From contig NC_065574.1 of NCBI RefSeq assembly GCF_937616625.2, positions 10,604,501 to 10,668,500 on the forward strand: a stretch of DNA of 64,000 nt, given 5' to 3'. Each line of letters opens with the position of its first letter. Position 1 is the first letter of the stretch. The stretch is from Mercurialis annua (taxonomy: Eukaryota; Streptophyta; Magnoliopsida; Malpighiales; Euphorbiaceae). This document shows, piece by piece, positions 12,475-23,368 of this stretch. The notes beneath the pieces are model-generated. The model made no database searches, was not told the origin of the DNA, and saw only the letters and a list, made by a program, of their open reading frames with translations. Made by a program: the position numbers and the translations under genes.

Positions 12475-13183
12475 TTAACCGTTTTATAACTTTTTATAAT
12501 TCGGTAGCTGTTTTATATATAAGCTATAGCTCTGTAATTGCAAAAATAGTTAACCTTTATTAAATTGATGGATCATCTATGTCACAAGTATTTTTTTAAG
12601 ATTGTATTTGTCAATTTGGTCAAAGATATGAATATATAAAAAAAAATTGACAAAAATTAATAACTACTTAAACATTTTAATAAAATTGGATAAAAAAATA
12701 TTATGATATGAATATTCAAATATACATTGTCGCAGCATACACATTAGTATTTTGTAACAGAAAATTGTGGTGTTTTGAATTAATTAAAATTGAAAGTTTG
12801 AGTTTTTTGAATTAATATAACTGACATGTTCATATTAAATTACAAAAATACGCTAAAGTTTAACTTTTTTGGCAAATAACCTAAAATAAATATTACATTA
12901 GTTTTTGAACCGAACACAAATCATTATTTGACTTTGCAAATACCCGAGTCATTTTAATTTTTTTTTTTATAGGAAGTTTAGGTATTTAACTAAAAAAAAT
13001 TAGTTGTATTTTTTATCTTAACACAGAAAAGTTGAAGAAAATATCTAACTTTTTTCCTAAATTTATGTCTTTACTCTCAATATGTAAACTAATTATGATT
13101 TTACTCTATTACCGTATAAGTATCATAAAAATTATCATATCAGTACCATAATCTTTTTGTAAAATTATTTTATGTACTTTATT
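12475..13183. other. AT-rich intergenic sequence
   Basis: No gene, known repeat or RNA recognised. Confidence 0.5.
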
Positions 13184-14021
13184 TACTACTAGATTTCTGC
13201 TATTTAGCGAGGGATTTTTTCGTGGCTAAATGGGCATAATTCGTCGCTAAATGCTTTTAGCGACGGATTGCCGCCAAATTCAGTATGTCGGTAAATTCTT
13301 CGTTGCTAAACAATTTAGTGACGAAAAAATAATTAGCGACAAATGTTTTAAAAAGCAAATAAAATTAGAGATAGATTTTTTTAAAATATTAGAGATTGAT
13401 TTTAGCGAGGATTGCAATCTATCGCTAAGATTTTTAAATAAAGTGTTATTAGAAAAAGGTTAATTTATTTTTTTAATTAAATCATAAAATGAATTATCAT
13501 TTAATTTATCGTCCACCGTCATCCACCCATCCACGATAGACCATCCACCGTCACCTACCCGCGATTCTTGCAAGCTTCCCAGTAGGTCACCCATCTTACT
13601 ATTGCTCCCACCCAAAACTCTTTGACACTGAAGTTCACCCACGCATAACTCCATTTTAAGCTACTCAGATTATTTTTATATATATTTAAATATAATTAAA
13701 AAAACAAATATTTGCTCCCGCATTATTTTTTTATAATAATTATTTTTGTAAAAAAATTATTTCAACATAATAATTAATTTTTGTTGAAGAATTACTTTCT
13801 AATAATTATTTAAAATAATTAGTTTTTTTTAAATAAATAACTAATTTTAATTTATTTTTTTAAACAACTATTAGTTTTAAATAATTTTTTTAATTAATTA
13901 GTTTTTAACGATAGATTTTTAAATCCATCTCAAAATCCGTCGATAAAACAAATTTTGGCGTAGCGATTAATTTTGAATCCGTCACTAAAATCTATTACTA
14001 AATTTGTGTTTTCTAGTAGTG
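13184..14021. mobile_element. Non-autonomous CACTA-type element (838 bp)
   Basis: The right end, read on the minus strand, is CACTACTAGAAAACACAA. The left end is a mutated TACTACTAGATTTCTG. Subterminal regions hold many copies of the motif TTTAGCGACGGATT in both orientations, a CACTA hallmark. The 3-bp flanks are ATT and ATC, not a clean duplication. No transposase. A 5S-rRNA-like segment lies in the middle. Confidence 0.75.
13570..13650 (-). repeat. 5S rRNA-like segment (Cassandra-type fragment?)
   Basis: On the minus strand the phrase AGATGGGTGACCTACTGGGA (13570-13592 region) matches the 3' internal promoter part (box C) of plant 5S rRNA, preceded by GGGTGGGAGCAATAGTA, which resembles the 5S segment GGGCGAGAGTAGTACT. 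The 5' part (gaacttcagtgtcaaag) is degenerate, so this is not a functional 5S gene. Cassandra elements are known to carry 5S sequence in their LTRs. No LTR pair is visible here, so it may be a captured fragment. Confidence 0.6.
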
Positions 14022-14560
14022 ATCATACCAAGAAAATTAAAGAGCTGTCTGATAACATTCATATTATGGCTAGCTGCTGATTTGGTTCTGTTGACTGAAG
14101 AGGAAAAAACTGAAATTGTTTATGGAAGGTGGAAAAAAAAGAGTTAAGTCTCTTCAAAATTCAGAAGTCTAGAATTATTTGGACTTTGAAGGGGGATAGA
14201 AATATGAAGTTTTTTCACAACATACATCCACTCATTTCAGAAACAATCAAATCTAATCCATACTAACTCATAATTCATTAGTTATAATTACGATTATCTT
14301 CTATTATTTTCTAAGCCGTGACAGTAAGAGTAATTTGGAGTACGTAATTGGGTTATAATTGATATAAATTAGATTTGTATAGCATTAATAATCCATATTT
14401 ACTATCATTATTGATTTATATTATTAATACTGTTTTTATTAGTTTAATTAAAAAATTAAAAATATCAATTATTTGATTGCTCAAATAATAGATTAGTTAA
14501 TTGTTTGGTACTAAATACAACCTTCATGGGATCTATACTCTACTCGTCATTATATTACCT
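14022..14560. other. Intergenic sequence, nothing recognised
   Basis: AT-rich, no convincing reading frame. A short line of possible Copia leader-like sequence around 14040-14200 could not be supported. Confidence 0.4.
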
Positions 14561-15546
14561 ATATATATAATATTGTATACTTGCAATTTCGTGCATCAAC
14601 TTTGAGATTTTACTTAATTTGATGCGGAAATTGACATATGATATAAATAGGAGTTTTCTACAACTTATTAGAGATTCGATCATTTTTTGTTTAGACTACA
14701 AACTCTAGAATAGATTATTTTTAGTTTTAGATTAATTTAGACTAGAATTTCAACAAAACGATTGGAGCGAGGAACGAAAACGCCTACATTAATTGAGAGT
14801 TTTTTTTATTTGTTATCTTCTTACCATAATCTCCTCTATTAGTTGTGGTTTTGATTTTATGTTTATGGGCAGCTAAACTCTCAATCGAGGATTAACTACT
14901 TGAACTATATGTTTATATGATTATTGGATTATGGGTTTTTTCTAGAATTATATATAATTTACTGTGGTTAATGTTTGGCTTGAATTGATCACTTAAATTA
15001 TTGTCATGAATTTTGAATTTAACTTGAGAGAGCTAATTTTAAATAGCCATTAATAAACAATAACTACGCAACAGTGAATTGTTGATTAGATTTTTTTTAG
15101 GTTTGCTTTATTAATTTAATCGAATTGATTGCTTAGGTTTATAATTATGTGAGAATGAATTATAGTATTAATAATTTATTTAATTAGATTTTTGCCTTAT
15201 TATGATTTGAGAAAGCTTAATTATGTGCATTCGAATAACCTGAACTGCAATTAGGTTAATTGGCCATAATCTATGAATTGAATAGCACATGAATAGTTAT
15301 TAATTTCCGATTCATCTCACATAAGTGTTAATCGTTTTTATTCCAGTTTTAGTTATTATTTTATTCATAACTTTTTTTAGTGGTTAAATTTTTTAGTTTG
15401 ATATATTTGCTTAAAAATTTGTTGCTAAACAAATTAAGATTTGTAATTGGGTGGATAGAAGCTATCTTTTTCTGTGGGTACAACATTCGAACTTTGCAAC
15501 TTCCATTACTAGTTGGCATTTGTATGCTTGCAGATTTTTACTAACA
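14561..15546 (+). mobile_element. Old solo-LTR-like block
   Basis: Has the character of a long plant Ty3/Gypsy LTR. Phrases of the type 'gcttaggtttataattatgtgagaatgaatta' recur with variation, followed by 'ctgtgggtacaacattcg' and an end in TTTTTACTAACA at 15546. The 5' boundary is uncertain and no target duplication was found. Confidence 0.4.
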
Positions 15547-15915
15547 CTTTTAACTACACTTTCAAAAGGTTGTGTGTGATTTGATGTTAGAGAGAGAGTT
15601 CAACACTATGTGTCATTCTAATGTAGTCAGTTTTTCATTACGCAAAAGTTCAAATTGAAAGATATATTTCTCTACGCACAATTTGCTCGAGAAAATATTT
15701 TTTAAATCTAATTTAGGATCAATGTGCAACAGATTCTTGACTGATTGAAGCGTAGAAACTTATTTTTTGGACTAAAATTAAAAATGGTGTGTGTGACTGG
15801 AGGTGGTGTGGTTCGGCCAACACTAGTAAATTAGGATTTATGGAGTATTTTTTTATCATCATATGTGCCGTGCCACCTTCAGCTAGGCAGATTAAGGGGT
15901 TAGAAGTTAGGTTAT

Positions 15916-16119
15916 TGTTAACTGATTCCAGAGAAAGAAAGTAATTGTGGTAAAATGAATCAATTACTTATTCATTAACCTCATTGAGTTTATATACAAG
16001 CAAGTGAGCTTACTCTAGTCACAATACATACTAATGTAGAGTAATAAAAACACTCTAACAACCTTCTAACTAACTAACAATAATCACTACTTTACTTAAT
16101 TAGCAAGTTACTCTTTATA
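15916..16119 (-). repeat. Copia-1 3' LTR
   Basis: 204 bp. Contains a TATATAAA-type promoter motif on the minus strand (near 15994-16001). The pol frame ends inside it, at the TAA at 16108-16110. Confidence 0.9.
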
Positions 16120-19100
16120 CTCCCCCTCAAGAGGAGCATAAATGTTGATGATGCTCATCTTGTGTAACAGATGATAGAACATTGCTGGACTCAATGCCTT
16201 CGTAAAGATATCAGCAAGTTGCTGAGCAGTAGATATGTACTGAGGTTTGATGACACCAAGCTGAACCTTCTCCCTAATGAAATGACAATCCAGTTCAATA
16301 TGTTTAGTCCTTTCATGAAAGACTGGATTGTTGCAGATATGCAAAGCAGAAACATTGTCACAGAAGAAATCAACTGGAGAAGAGGTTGAAATCTTGAAAT
16401 CAGCTAGGAGAAACAACAACCAAGTGACCTATGCAGCTGTAGTAGCCATGGATCTATATTCTGCCTCAGTAGAACTTCTGGAAACTACTTGTTGCTTTTT
16501 AGATTTCCAGCTGATTAAGGAAGTGCCAAGAAAAATGCAGTAGCCAGTCAATGACCTGCGAGTTTCAAGACATCCTGCCCAATCACTATCACAATAGGCA
16601 CTGAGATGAAGTTTTGAAGTGGAGGAAAACAGAAGACCCTGACCAGGAGATCCCTTCAAGTATTTCAATACTCTAAGTGCAGCCTGGAAATGAATCTCAG
16701 CAGGTTTATCCATGAATTGAGTTAAAACATGGACTGCATATGTAATATCTGGTCTTGTTAGTGTCAAATACAAAAGTTTGCCCACTAGTTGCCTGTAACT
16801 TGTTGGATTCTCAAGCAGATTCTCTGAATGATGTATCATTTTGTGATTAACTTCAATTGGAATGGAAACTGGTTTAACAGCAGTGAGACCATATTCTTCT
16901 AAAAGTTCAAGAATGTACTTACATTGACATAGAGAAATGCCTTGTTTGCTTCGAGCAATCTCTAGACCAATAAAGTACTTTAAAGATCCCAAATCTTTCA
17001 GTTTAAACTGACTTTCCAAGAAGCTTTTGAGAGAAGCTATAGCCAATGAACTAGAACTGGCAATGATAATATCATCCACATAAAGTAAGAGAGCAATGAA
17101 CCCTTGAGAATCTGACTTAGTGAATAAGGAATAATCTGACTTAGATTGACTAAAACCTTGAGATAGCAAACATGAAGTAAACTTGACATTCCATTGCCTT
17201 GAGGCCTGCTTCAGTCCATATAGAGACTTATTGAGTTTACAGACAAGTTTTCTAGTAGAAGTAGAAACAGACTCCCCCTTGATAGAATAGCCTTGAGGAA
17301 CGGACATGTAGACATTCTCATTCAAGACACCATTAAGAAATGCGTTGTTGATGTCTAACTGAGCTAAGTGCCAGCCTTTAAGAGCAGCTAGAGCCAGGAA
17401 AACTCTAACTGTAGTATGTTTAGCAACTGGACTAAACGTTTCTTGATAGTCAAAACCAAACTTCTGTGTATAACCTTTGGCCACCAAACGTGCCTTGTAA
17501 CGATCTATACTGCCATCAGCCTTAGTTTTGACTTTGTAAATCCATTTTGATCCAACTACATGTTGATCTGCAGGTAATGGAACTAAGGACCAGGTATTAT
17601 TCTGATCCAAAGCTGTTAATTCCTCTGTCATAGCCTGTTGCCAGTGAGTGTATGAAGCTGCCTCTTTATAGGACTTAGGTTCATAGTGAGAAGAAATTTG
17701 AAGCACATATGATTTATAAGAAGGAGACAGTTTAGAAAGGGATAGATACTTCTGAATAGGATAAGAAGTGGAGCAAGAAGAAATGGTGTGATGGTAATCA
17801 GAAAGATAAGAAGGGATATTATGAGCTCTTTGACTTCTTTTAAGAGGAATTGAAGAAGGAACTGTGGTGGATGAGGTATTAGAGGAATCATTCAAAAAAT
17901 TGTATGGTGGGATAGTAGGAAGAACAGTAGTAGAAGATTCAGAAGTATGAATGGTTTGAAAGGGAAAGATGTTTTCATAGAAATGAACATCTCTGGATAT
18001 AAAGGTGACTTCAGTAGCTAAGTCATAGACTTTGTAACCTTTAGTATGCATGGGATAACCAACAAATATGCATCTCTTAGCTCTGTGATCAAATTTCTTC
18101 TTATGTGGATCAACATTAGTAGCAAAACACAAAGCACCAAAGACTTTCAAAGAAGTGTAATCTGGCTTCTGCTGAAACAATCTTTGATAAGGACTCATAT
18201 TGTTTAAAATAGGAGTAGGTATTCTGTTGATTAAGTGAGCAGCTGTGAGGATGGCATGACCCTAAAATTTCAGAGGCAGATGAGCTTGAAATAGCAATGA
18301 TCTGGCCACATTAAGCAAATGTTGATGTTTTCTCTCTGGTACACCATTCTGCTGTGGTGTATACACACAGGTAGTCTGATGAATAATTCCTTTTTCAGCA
18401 TAAAAATCTGCCATAATGAATTCTGTGCCATTGTCTGTTCTAATCATCTTAATAGACTTATTGAACTGATTATAAATCAACTGATAGAACTTAGACACTA
18501 TGGCAGAAACTTGTGACTTGTATTTCAGCAAATAAATCCAAGTAACTTTGGACCAATCATCTACTATTGTCAAGAAATAATGATTTCCATTCATGTCAGC
18601 AACAGAATATGGACCCCAAACATCCATGTGAACAAGATCAAAAACAGAACTTGTATGAGGAGTATGAACAGGAAATGGCAATCTTTGCTGTTTTGCTATA
18701 GGACAAATTTCACAGACCTTATTTAAAGCAACATCAGAAATAGACAACTCAGATTGAAGAAACTGCATTCTAGGCTTTGAGGGATGACCTAATCTGCAAT
18801 GCCACAAGTCTGAGGATACAACAGAATTAACAGAACTAGTAAGGACTGAATTGCTAACTATTTGACTATTAGCATCCTTATTAAGCTGAAGGTAATAGAG
18901 TCCCTGAATGACCTTAGCATGACCAATACTCATCATGGTTATGTGGTCCTATATCAGACAATAATCAGCAAGAAACATTAAGCCATAGTTTCTGCATTTT
19001 GTCAATCTACTAACTGAGAGTAAATTGAAGCTGAATGTAGGGACCAACAGGACATTCTGAAGAACCAGTGTAGAATATAATTGAACAGATCCTACATGGG

Positions 19101-20071
19101 TGATAGGTGCTTTCATTCCATTAGGTAAATGAACAAACCAATTAGTGACTGGCTTGTAGGTTGTGAATGAACTTAAAGAACATATAATATGGTTTGTGGC
19201 TCCTGTATCTAATATCCATGTATTGTCATGCACTTTTCCAGAACATACATTCATAGCAGCATAAATAGAGTGAGAAATATGCATACCATTTGAAGAAGCA
19301 GGTGCTGTACCTTCTGCAGAAGATTGCAGACCAGATGGAGCTTCATTCAAGAGCACATACAATTTCTGTAATTGTTCAGGAGTCAAGTTGAAAGAACTTG
19401 AACTGGTGGAAGTCTCATTTGTCACTTGTGTATACTCAGGAGATTGAGTTTGCACATTATAAGCAGCTCTTGGACCTGTAGGAGCAGTAAACTTATTATG
19501 GTAAGCATTAGAACCTTGAGATCCTTGTGATGTATAGGAACCTGGAGGTTTATTAGGGATGTAATTTGGGTTCCTGGTTGGATTTTTGAACTTAAAGCCT
19601 GGAGGAAATCCATGAAGTTTAAAACAAGAATCCTTGTCATGTCCCTGTTTGCCACAGTGACTACATATTATATCAAGTTTTGGTTTTCTTACTGCCATTG
19701 CAGCAACAGTATCTCCCAAATTCAGTTGCTGAGAAAACAAAGCTCTCTGGCTTTCATCCCTTAGAATCATGTTATATGCCTGATCAATGTTGGGAAAAGG
19801 CTTAGTGTTCAAAACCTGTGATCTCTGGTTCTGAAAAGTCTCATTCAAACCATTAAGGAATTGAAACACATAGTCTTTCTGCTGTAAATCAGTGAACTTC
19901 TGAAAGCAATCTTGATTGCATTTCCCACAGCTACAATGTGGCATAGGTCTGTAACATTGAAGCTCTTCCCATATAGCATTCAATTCAGTATAATATGTAT
20001 CAACAGAATTAGTACCTTGAGTTAAAGTGCATAATTTCTGCTGTAACTGACAGATTTTTGCATCATCTGGT
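16108..20071 (-). pseudogene. Copia-1 gag-pol, one frame interrupted by three TAG stops
   Basis: Ty1/Copia polyprotein in the order gag, protease, integrase, reverse transcriptase, RNase H. Visible motifs: zinc knuckle CSHCGKQGHDKDSC, protease WILDTGATNHI, integrase HMDVWGP, RTDNGTEF and VPERKH, reverse transcriptase LLLYVDDIII, and RNase H with SSTEAEYRS. The frame is continuous from the 5' LTR to 16108 except for TAG codons at 18949-18951 (a Gln position, between protease and integrase), 18262-18264 (a Trp position, in the integrase) and 16429-16431 (RNase H). No frameshift was needed. The first roughly 125 gag residues are absent. Because of the stops this copy cannot make a full polyprotein. 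Confidence 0.92.
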
Positions 20072-20275
20072 TGTAAACTGATTCCAGAGAAAGAAAGTAA
20101 TTGTGGTAAAATGAATCAATTACTTATTCATTAACCTCATTGAGTTTATATACAAGCAAGTGAGCTTACTCTAGTCACAATACATACTACTGTAGAGTAA
20201 TAAAAACACTCTAACAACCTTCTAACTAACTAACAATAATCACTACTTTACTTAATTAGCAAGTTACTCTTTATA
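20072..20275 (-). repeat. Copia-1 5' LTR
   Basis: 204 bp. Nearly identical to the other LTR and joined directly to internal gag sequence at 20071. Confidence 0.9.
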
Positions 20276-20280
20276 GTTAT

Positions 20281-21480
20281 CCTAGAGTCTAAGTTCACAG
20301 TTCTAATCTAAAACTTTGGCACTGTCACTAGGATATCACCAGTTGGGAATTATGAAAATGCAGAAACAAGAATTTTTAGAACAAAATTCAGGGGTTGAAA
20401 ATTTAATTTTTAGACGCTTTAATCATGTCGGGTTTTACTTTAAATGTAAAATTACTAGTTTTCCGTACTCGGGTTTGGATTTCTATAGAAATCCAAATTG
20501 TATTATTTTTTGATGATCGCTTTGTTTTCCTCCTCTTCTTGAGTCGTAGCCATTAGTGAGCCTTCTAGTGTGCCACTTATTGTGCGTAAACTCTTTAGGT
20601 TGGTTATTTTTGCCGCTTCTTGTGGCGTTTTAATATACTTTTATTCATAAAAAAGATATCTACAAGTGAGTGTTAGAGGTGAATTAGGAATGCGAAAGTG
20701 TGTGAATTGATTAACTTTGAAGTCTAATTAAAATAATAACAACATTAAATTCGTATTAATAGGCTATGCCATGAAAAAAAAAGTGGCTAAAGTTCTTTTT
20801 AAATACCTAGAAGTGTGAAAAAAGGTTTTCAGGATCCTAAGGATTCAGATATGGTCAATTTAGTCCGCTAAACTTGCAAATTAGCTCATAAACTTTTAAG
20901 ATATTGTAATTAGTCTAATTTCTTAGACTTAAATCACAATCTCTTTAGATTTGTATAAGTTATTCACAACTAATTATGTTTCAATCTTTCAAATTTGCAA
21001 CTACGCACTGATTTATCCCGCTTGAATTCAGACATGCAGATTGGTAGCTCGTCATCTGGACGAGTTTTCCTGAAAATAATCATTGGACGATTCACTTTCT
21101 TATCACTTTTTACCTGTCTGGAAAAAAGATGTCTACAATTTTATTTAATTAGGGTTAATTAAAGTTTAAATTAGAACTAATTAGAGATAATTAAAATTAA
21201 ATATTTAATAAGATAACCTCATTCACTTTTTTGTCAGATAGGTGTTTTTGAAACGGTTTGGCAAAGGTTAGGGCTTTTTTTTGTCTAGTTTTCCTACATT
21301 CGACTTTTTTGATTCTCCGTATCAACTTGAGGGGTGAATTGATCCTTTGTTCATTAGTTAATGACATATATGAGTAAATTAGATTAAATAAATCACGTCG
21401 CATCCACCACCTTCTCTCTCGTCGAAATAAAATGAAAAAAGGAGAAGACTTTTGAAGAAATTGGGAGAGCCAGAGGAAGC
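20281..21480. other. Intergenic sequence with a possible LINE 3' tail
   Basis: At 20520-20655 the phrases 'gtgtgccacttattgtgcg' and 'tttttgccgcttcttgtgg', followed by 'ttcataaaaaa', resemble the 3' end of a plant L1 LINE. A similar tail lies at 28510-28655. The rest is unremarkable, and the short open frames at 20316-20513 and 21197-21403 resemble no protein I know. Confidence 0.4.
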
Positions 21481-21487
21481 CAAAGAA

Positions 21488-21553
21488 ATGGCGGATACAG
21501 ATGATAGTGATGGAGCCATGGAACAGCCTCTGTCTCTGGTTTTAGCCTTCTTG
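21488..21553 (+). other. Possible orphan first exon (22 codons)
   Basis: An ATG at 21488 follows a purine-rich, UTR-like stretch and opens a short frame (MADTDDSDGAMEQPLSLVLA...) that runs into a good donor, CTT|GTAAGT. Joined to the MATE exon at 23369 it would be out of frame, and it does not look like a MATE N-terminus. It may be the first exon of a lost gene or chance. Weak. Confidence 0.25.
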
Positions 21554-21875
21554 TAAGTCCCTCCCTTCTCTCCTTTTTTTTTATTTGAACTTTCTATATT
21601 CGTTTTTAAATAATTTGTATAAAAATTTAATTTACTTTTGATTATTTTGTTAAATTAATTCTTTTATTTCTGTTACTTTTTTTTATTTAATATGTTCAAT
21701 TAATTTGTAAAAGATAAAATTACTAAAATCTTTTCACATATGATCAGTATCAGTGTATCACCTACGAAAAAGATTAGATAAATTTTCAAAACCAAAAACA
21801 CTCTTAATTTCCATATTGGCATACATGAATTAATTTGCAACTAAATTGATTTAGAGGGGTATAAATGCATGACGA

Positions 21876-22023
21876 AACTACTAGAAAACGGAAAATTACC
21901 TACGGAAAAATCCTGATTTAGCGACGGATTTCAGTTTTTTACCGACATAATATTAATTTACCGAAAAATTTCAGCCTTTTAGTGATGGAAAAATCCGTTG
22001 CTAAAATGCATGATCTAGTAGAT
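21876..22023. mobile_element. Short CACTA-type MITE (about 148 bp)
   Basis: The left end AACTACTAGAAAAC and the right end, inverse of a degraded CACTACTAGA, enclose TTTAGCGACGGATTT motifs. Same family style as the element at 13184-14021. Confidence 0.6.
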
Positions 22024-22614
22024 TAGTTTGAATTTTTAAATAAAAAGCAATTCTGCTTATTATCCAATCCGGTAAATAGTAGTTCTCATAACAGAAATTA
22101 TGAAAAACAATTCTTATAGTTAGACAATGAATTTGAAATAAATTAAACCAAAGGACATAACGAATTAAACTTAATTGATTAAGTTAACATTAGTGGTGGA
22201 GCCCGGAATTACATTCAAAGAGCAGAATTTTACTTGGCCAATCATATTCTCCTTCCGCACTAAAACGACATGTTCTTTGCTTTCTTATTTTAATTTTTTT
22301 TTGGTCAAACGACATTTCACAAATTTAAAAATATAATGCAATTAGAAATTTTACAGTAAGAACAATTTATTTATGTAATTAATTAAGTAATAATTCATTG
22401 ATTTAAATTGTTGTAAATATTTATTATTATAAATATTTTTATAAAGAATTTTATCGATTTAGCATTCCATCAATTTTTTATATTTAAAATTTTTCTGTTT
22501 TTGTGATTCATATCTAACAATTTAATTAAATATTTTTATAATTCGAATATCAAAATATTTAATATTTGGAGAATATGGATGTGTTCCTCTATAATTAGTT
22601 TGATATGTTTAATA

Positions 22615-22948
22615 CTCCCTCCGTCCCGTAAAGATAGAAAAAGTAGCTCTTTCACAAGAATTAAGAAAGTAGTTTATTATAGGTAATTTGTGATAATTTT
22701 CCTAAATTGTCCTTTTAATTTCTTGAAATAAATCATAATTAATTAGTGATTCACACAACCCAAAGCCACTATATAAATAGTAGCCAATAGAATTTTTAGA
22801 TGCATAAAAAGCAAACATTGAAACTTTAAATCAATTAATGTTAATATAAGGGTATTTTAATAATTTTATAGTTAACTAACACTACTTTTTCTATCTTTGT
22901 GGGACAAAAAAAATAGCTACTTTTTCTATCTTTACGGGACGGAGGGAG
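22615..22948. mobile_element. Stowaway-type MITE (334 bp)
   Basis: Perfect terminal inverted repeat CTCCCTCCGTCCCGTAAAGA with TA duplications at 22613-22614 and 22949-22950. Tc1/mariner class. Lies about 420 bp upstream of the first MATE exon present. Confidence 0.93.
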
Positions 22949-23368
22949 TAGCATTTTTGAATTTTGTTAGTTAGTGAAGGGTTGAAAAAAAAATGCTTTC
23001 TTAGTTAAGGACTTATATAATTCACTTATTCTAATTTATGGATTTGATAATCTAAACTTTATTTTCATGAGGGCTTAAATACTATTTTAATAATAATTGA
23101 AGGACTGTTTGGTGCCTTTTACCAAAAAAATAAGTTTTCGGTCATTTTCTCCCCACAGCTCGGGGTAATATACCACGTCGGTATCCAAACTAGCACATTT
23201 GTTTTCTATTTTGGTGATCAAACTTTAATTCGTTTCAATTTGGTTTAATTATGCAATATTTTAGGATAAACAAACTGGTGTAGACAAATATAAAATGTTA
23301 TTTTATTGTTTTAATAATATATCATCCAAACTGTACGTATTTGTTGTGATTTATATGTAATGAAACAG

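Larger units (their letters stand above)
15916..20275 (-). mobile_element. Copia-1: Ty1/Copia element, minus strand, defective
   Basis: Two 204-bp LTRs (15916-16119, 20072-20275) differ by eye at only two positions. The target duplication GTTAT lies at 15911-15915 and 20276-20280. On the minus strand the LTR starts TATAAAGAG (TA rather than TG) and ends TTTACA or TTAACA. A polypurine tract (GAGGGGGAG) precedes the 3' LTR. At the 5' side there is no primer binding site: the LTR is followed at once by gag codons that correspond to about residue 125 of a normal gag, so the leader, the PBS and the gag N-terminus are missing. The gag-pol frame has three stops. Confidence 0.92.

Noticed and set aside
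16108..18951. The idea that the three TAG codons reflect recoding or readthrough
   Set aside because: Three events are too few. They fall on conserved residues in all domains, and plant Copia elements do not use amber readthrough. Mutation is the simple reading.
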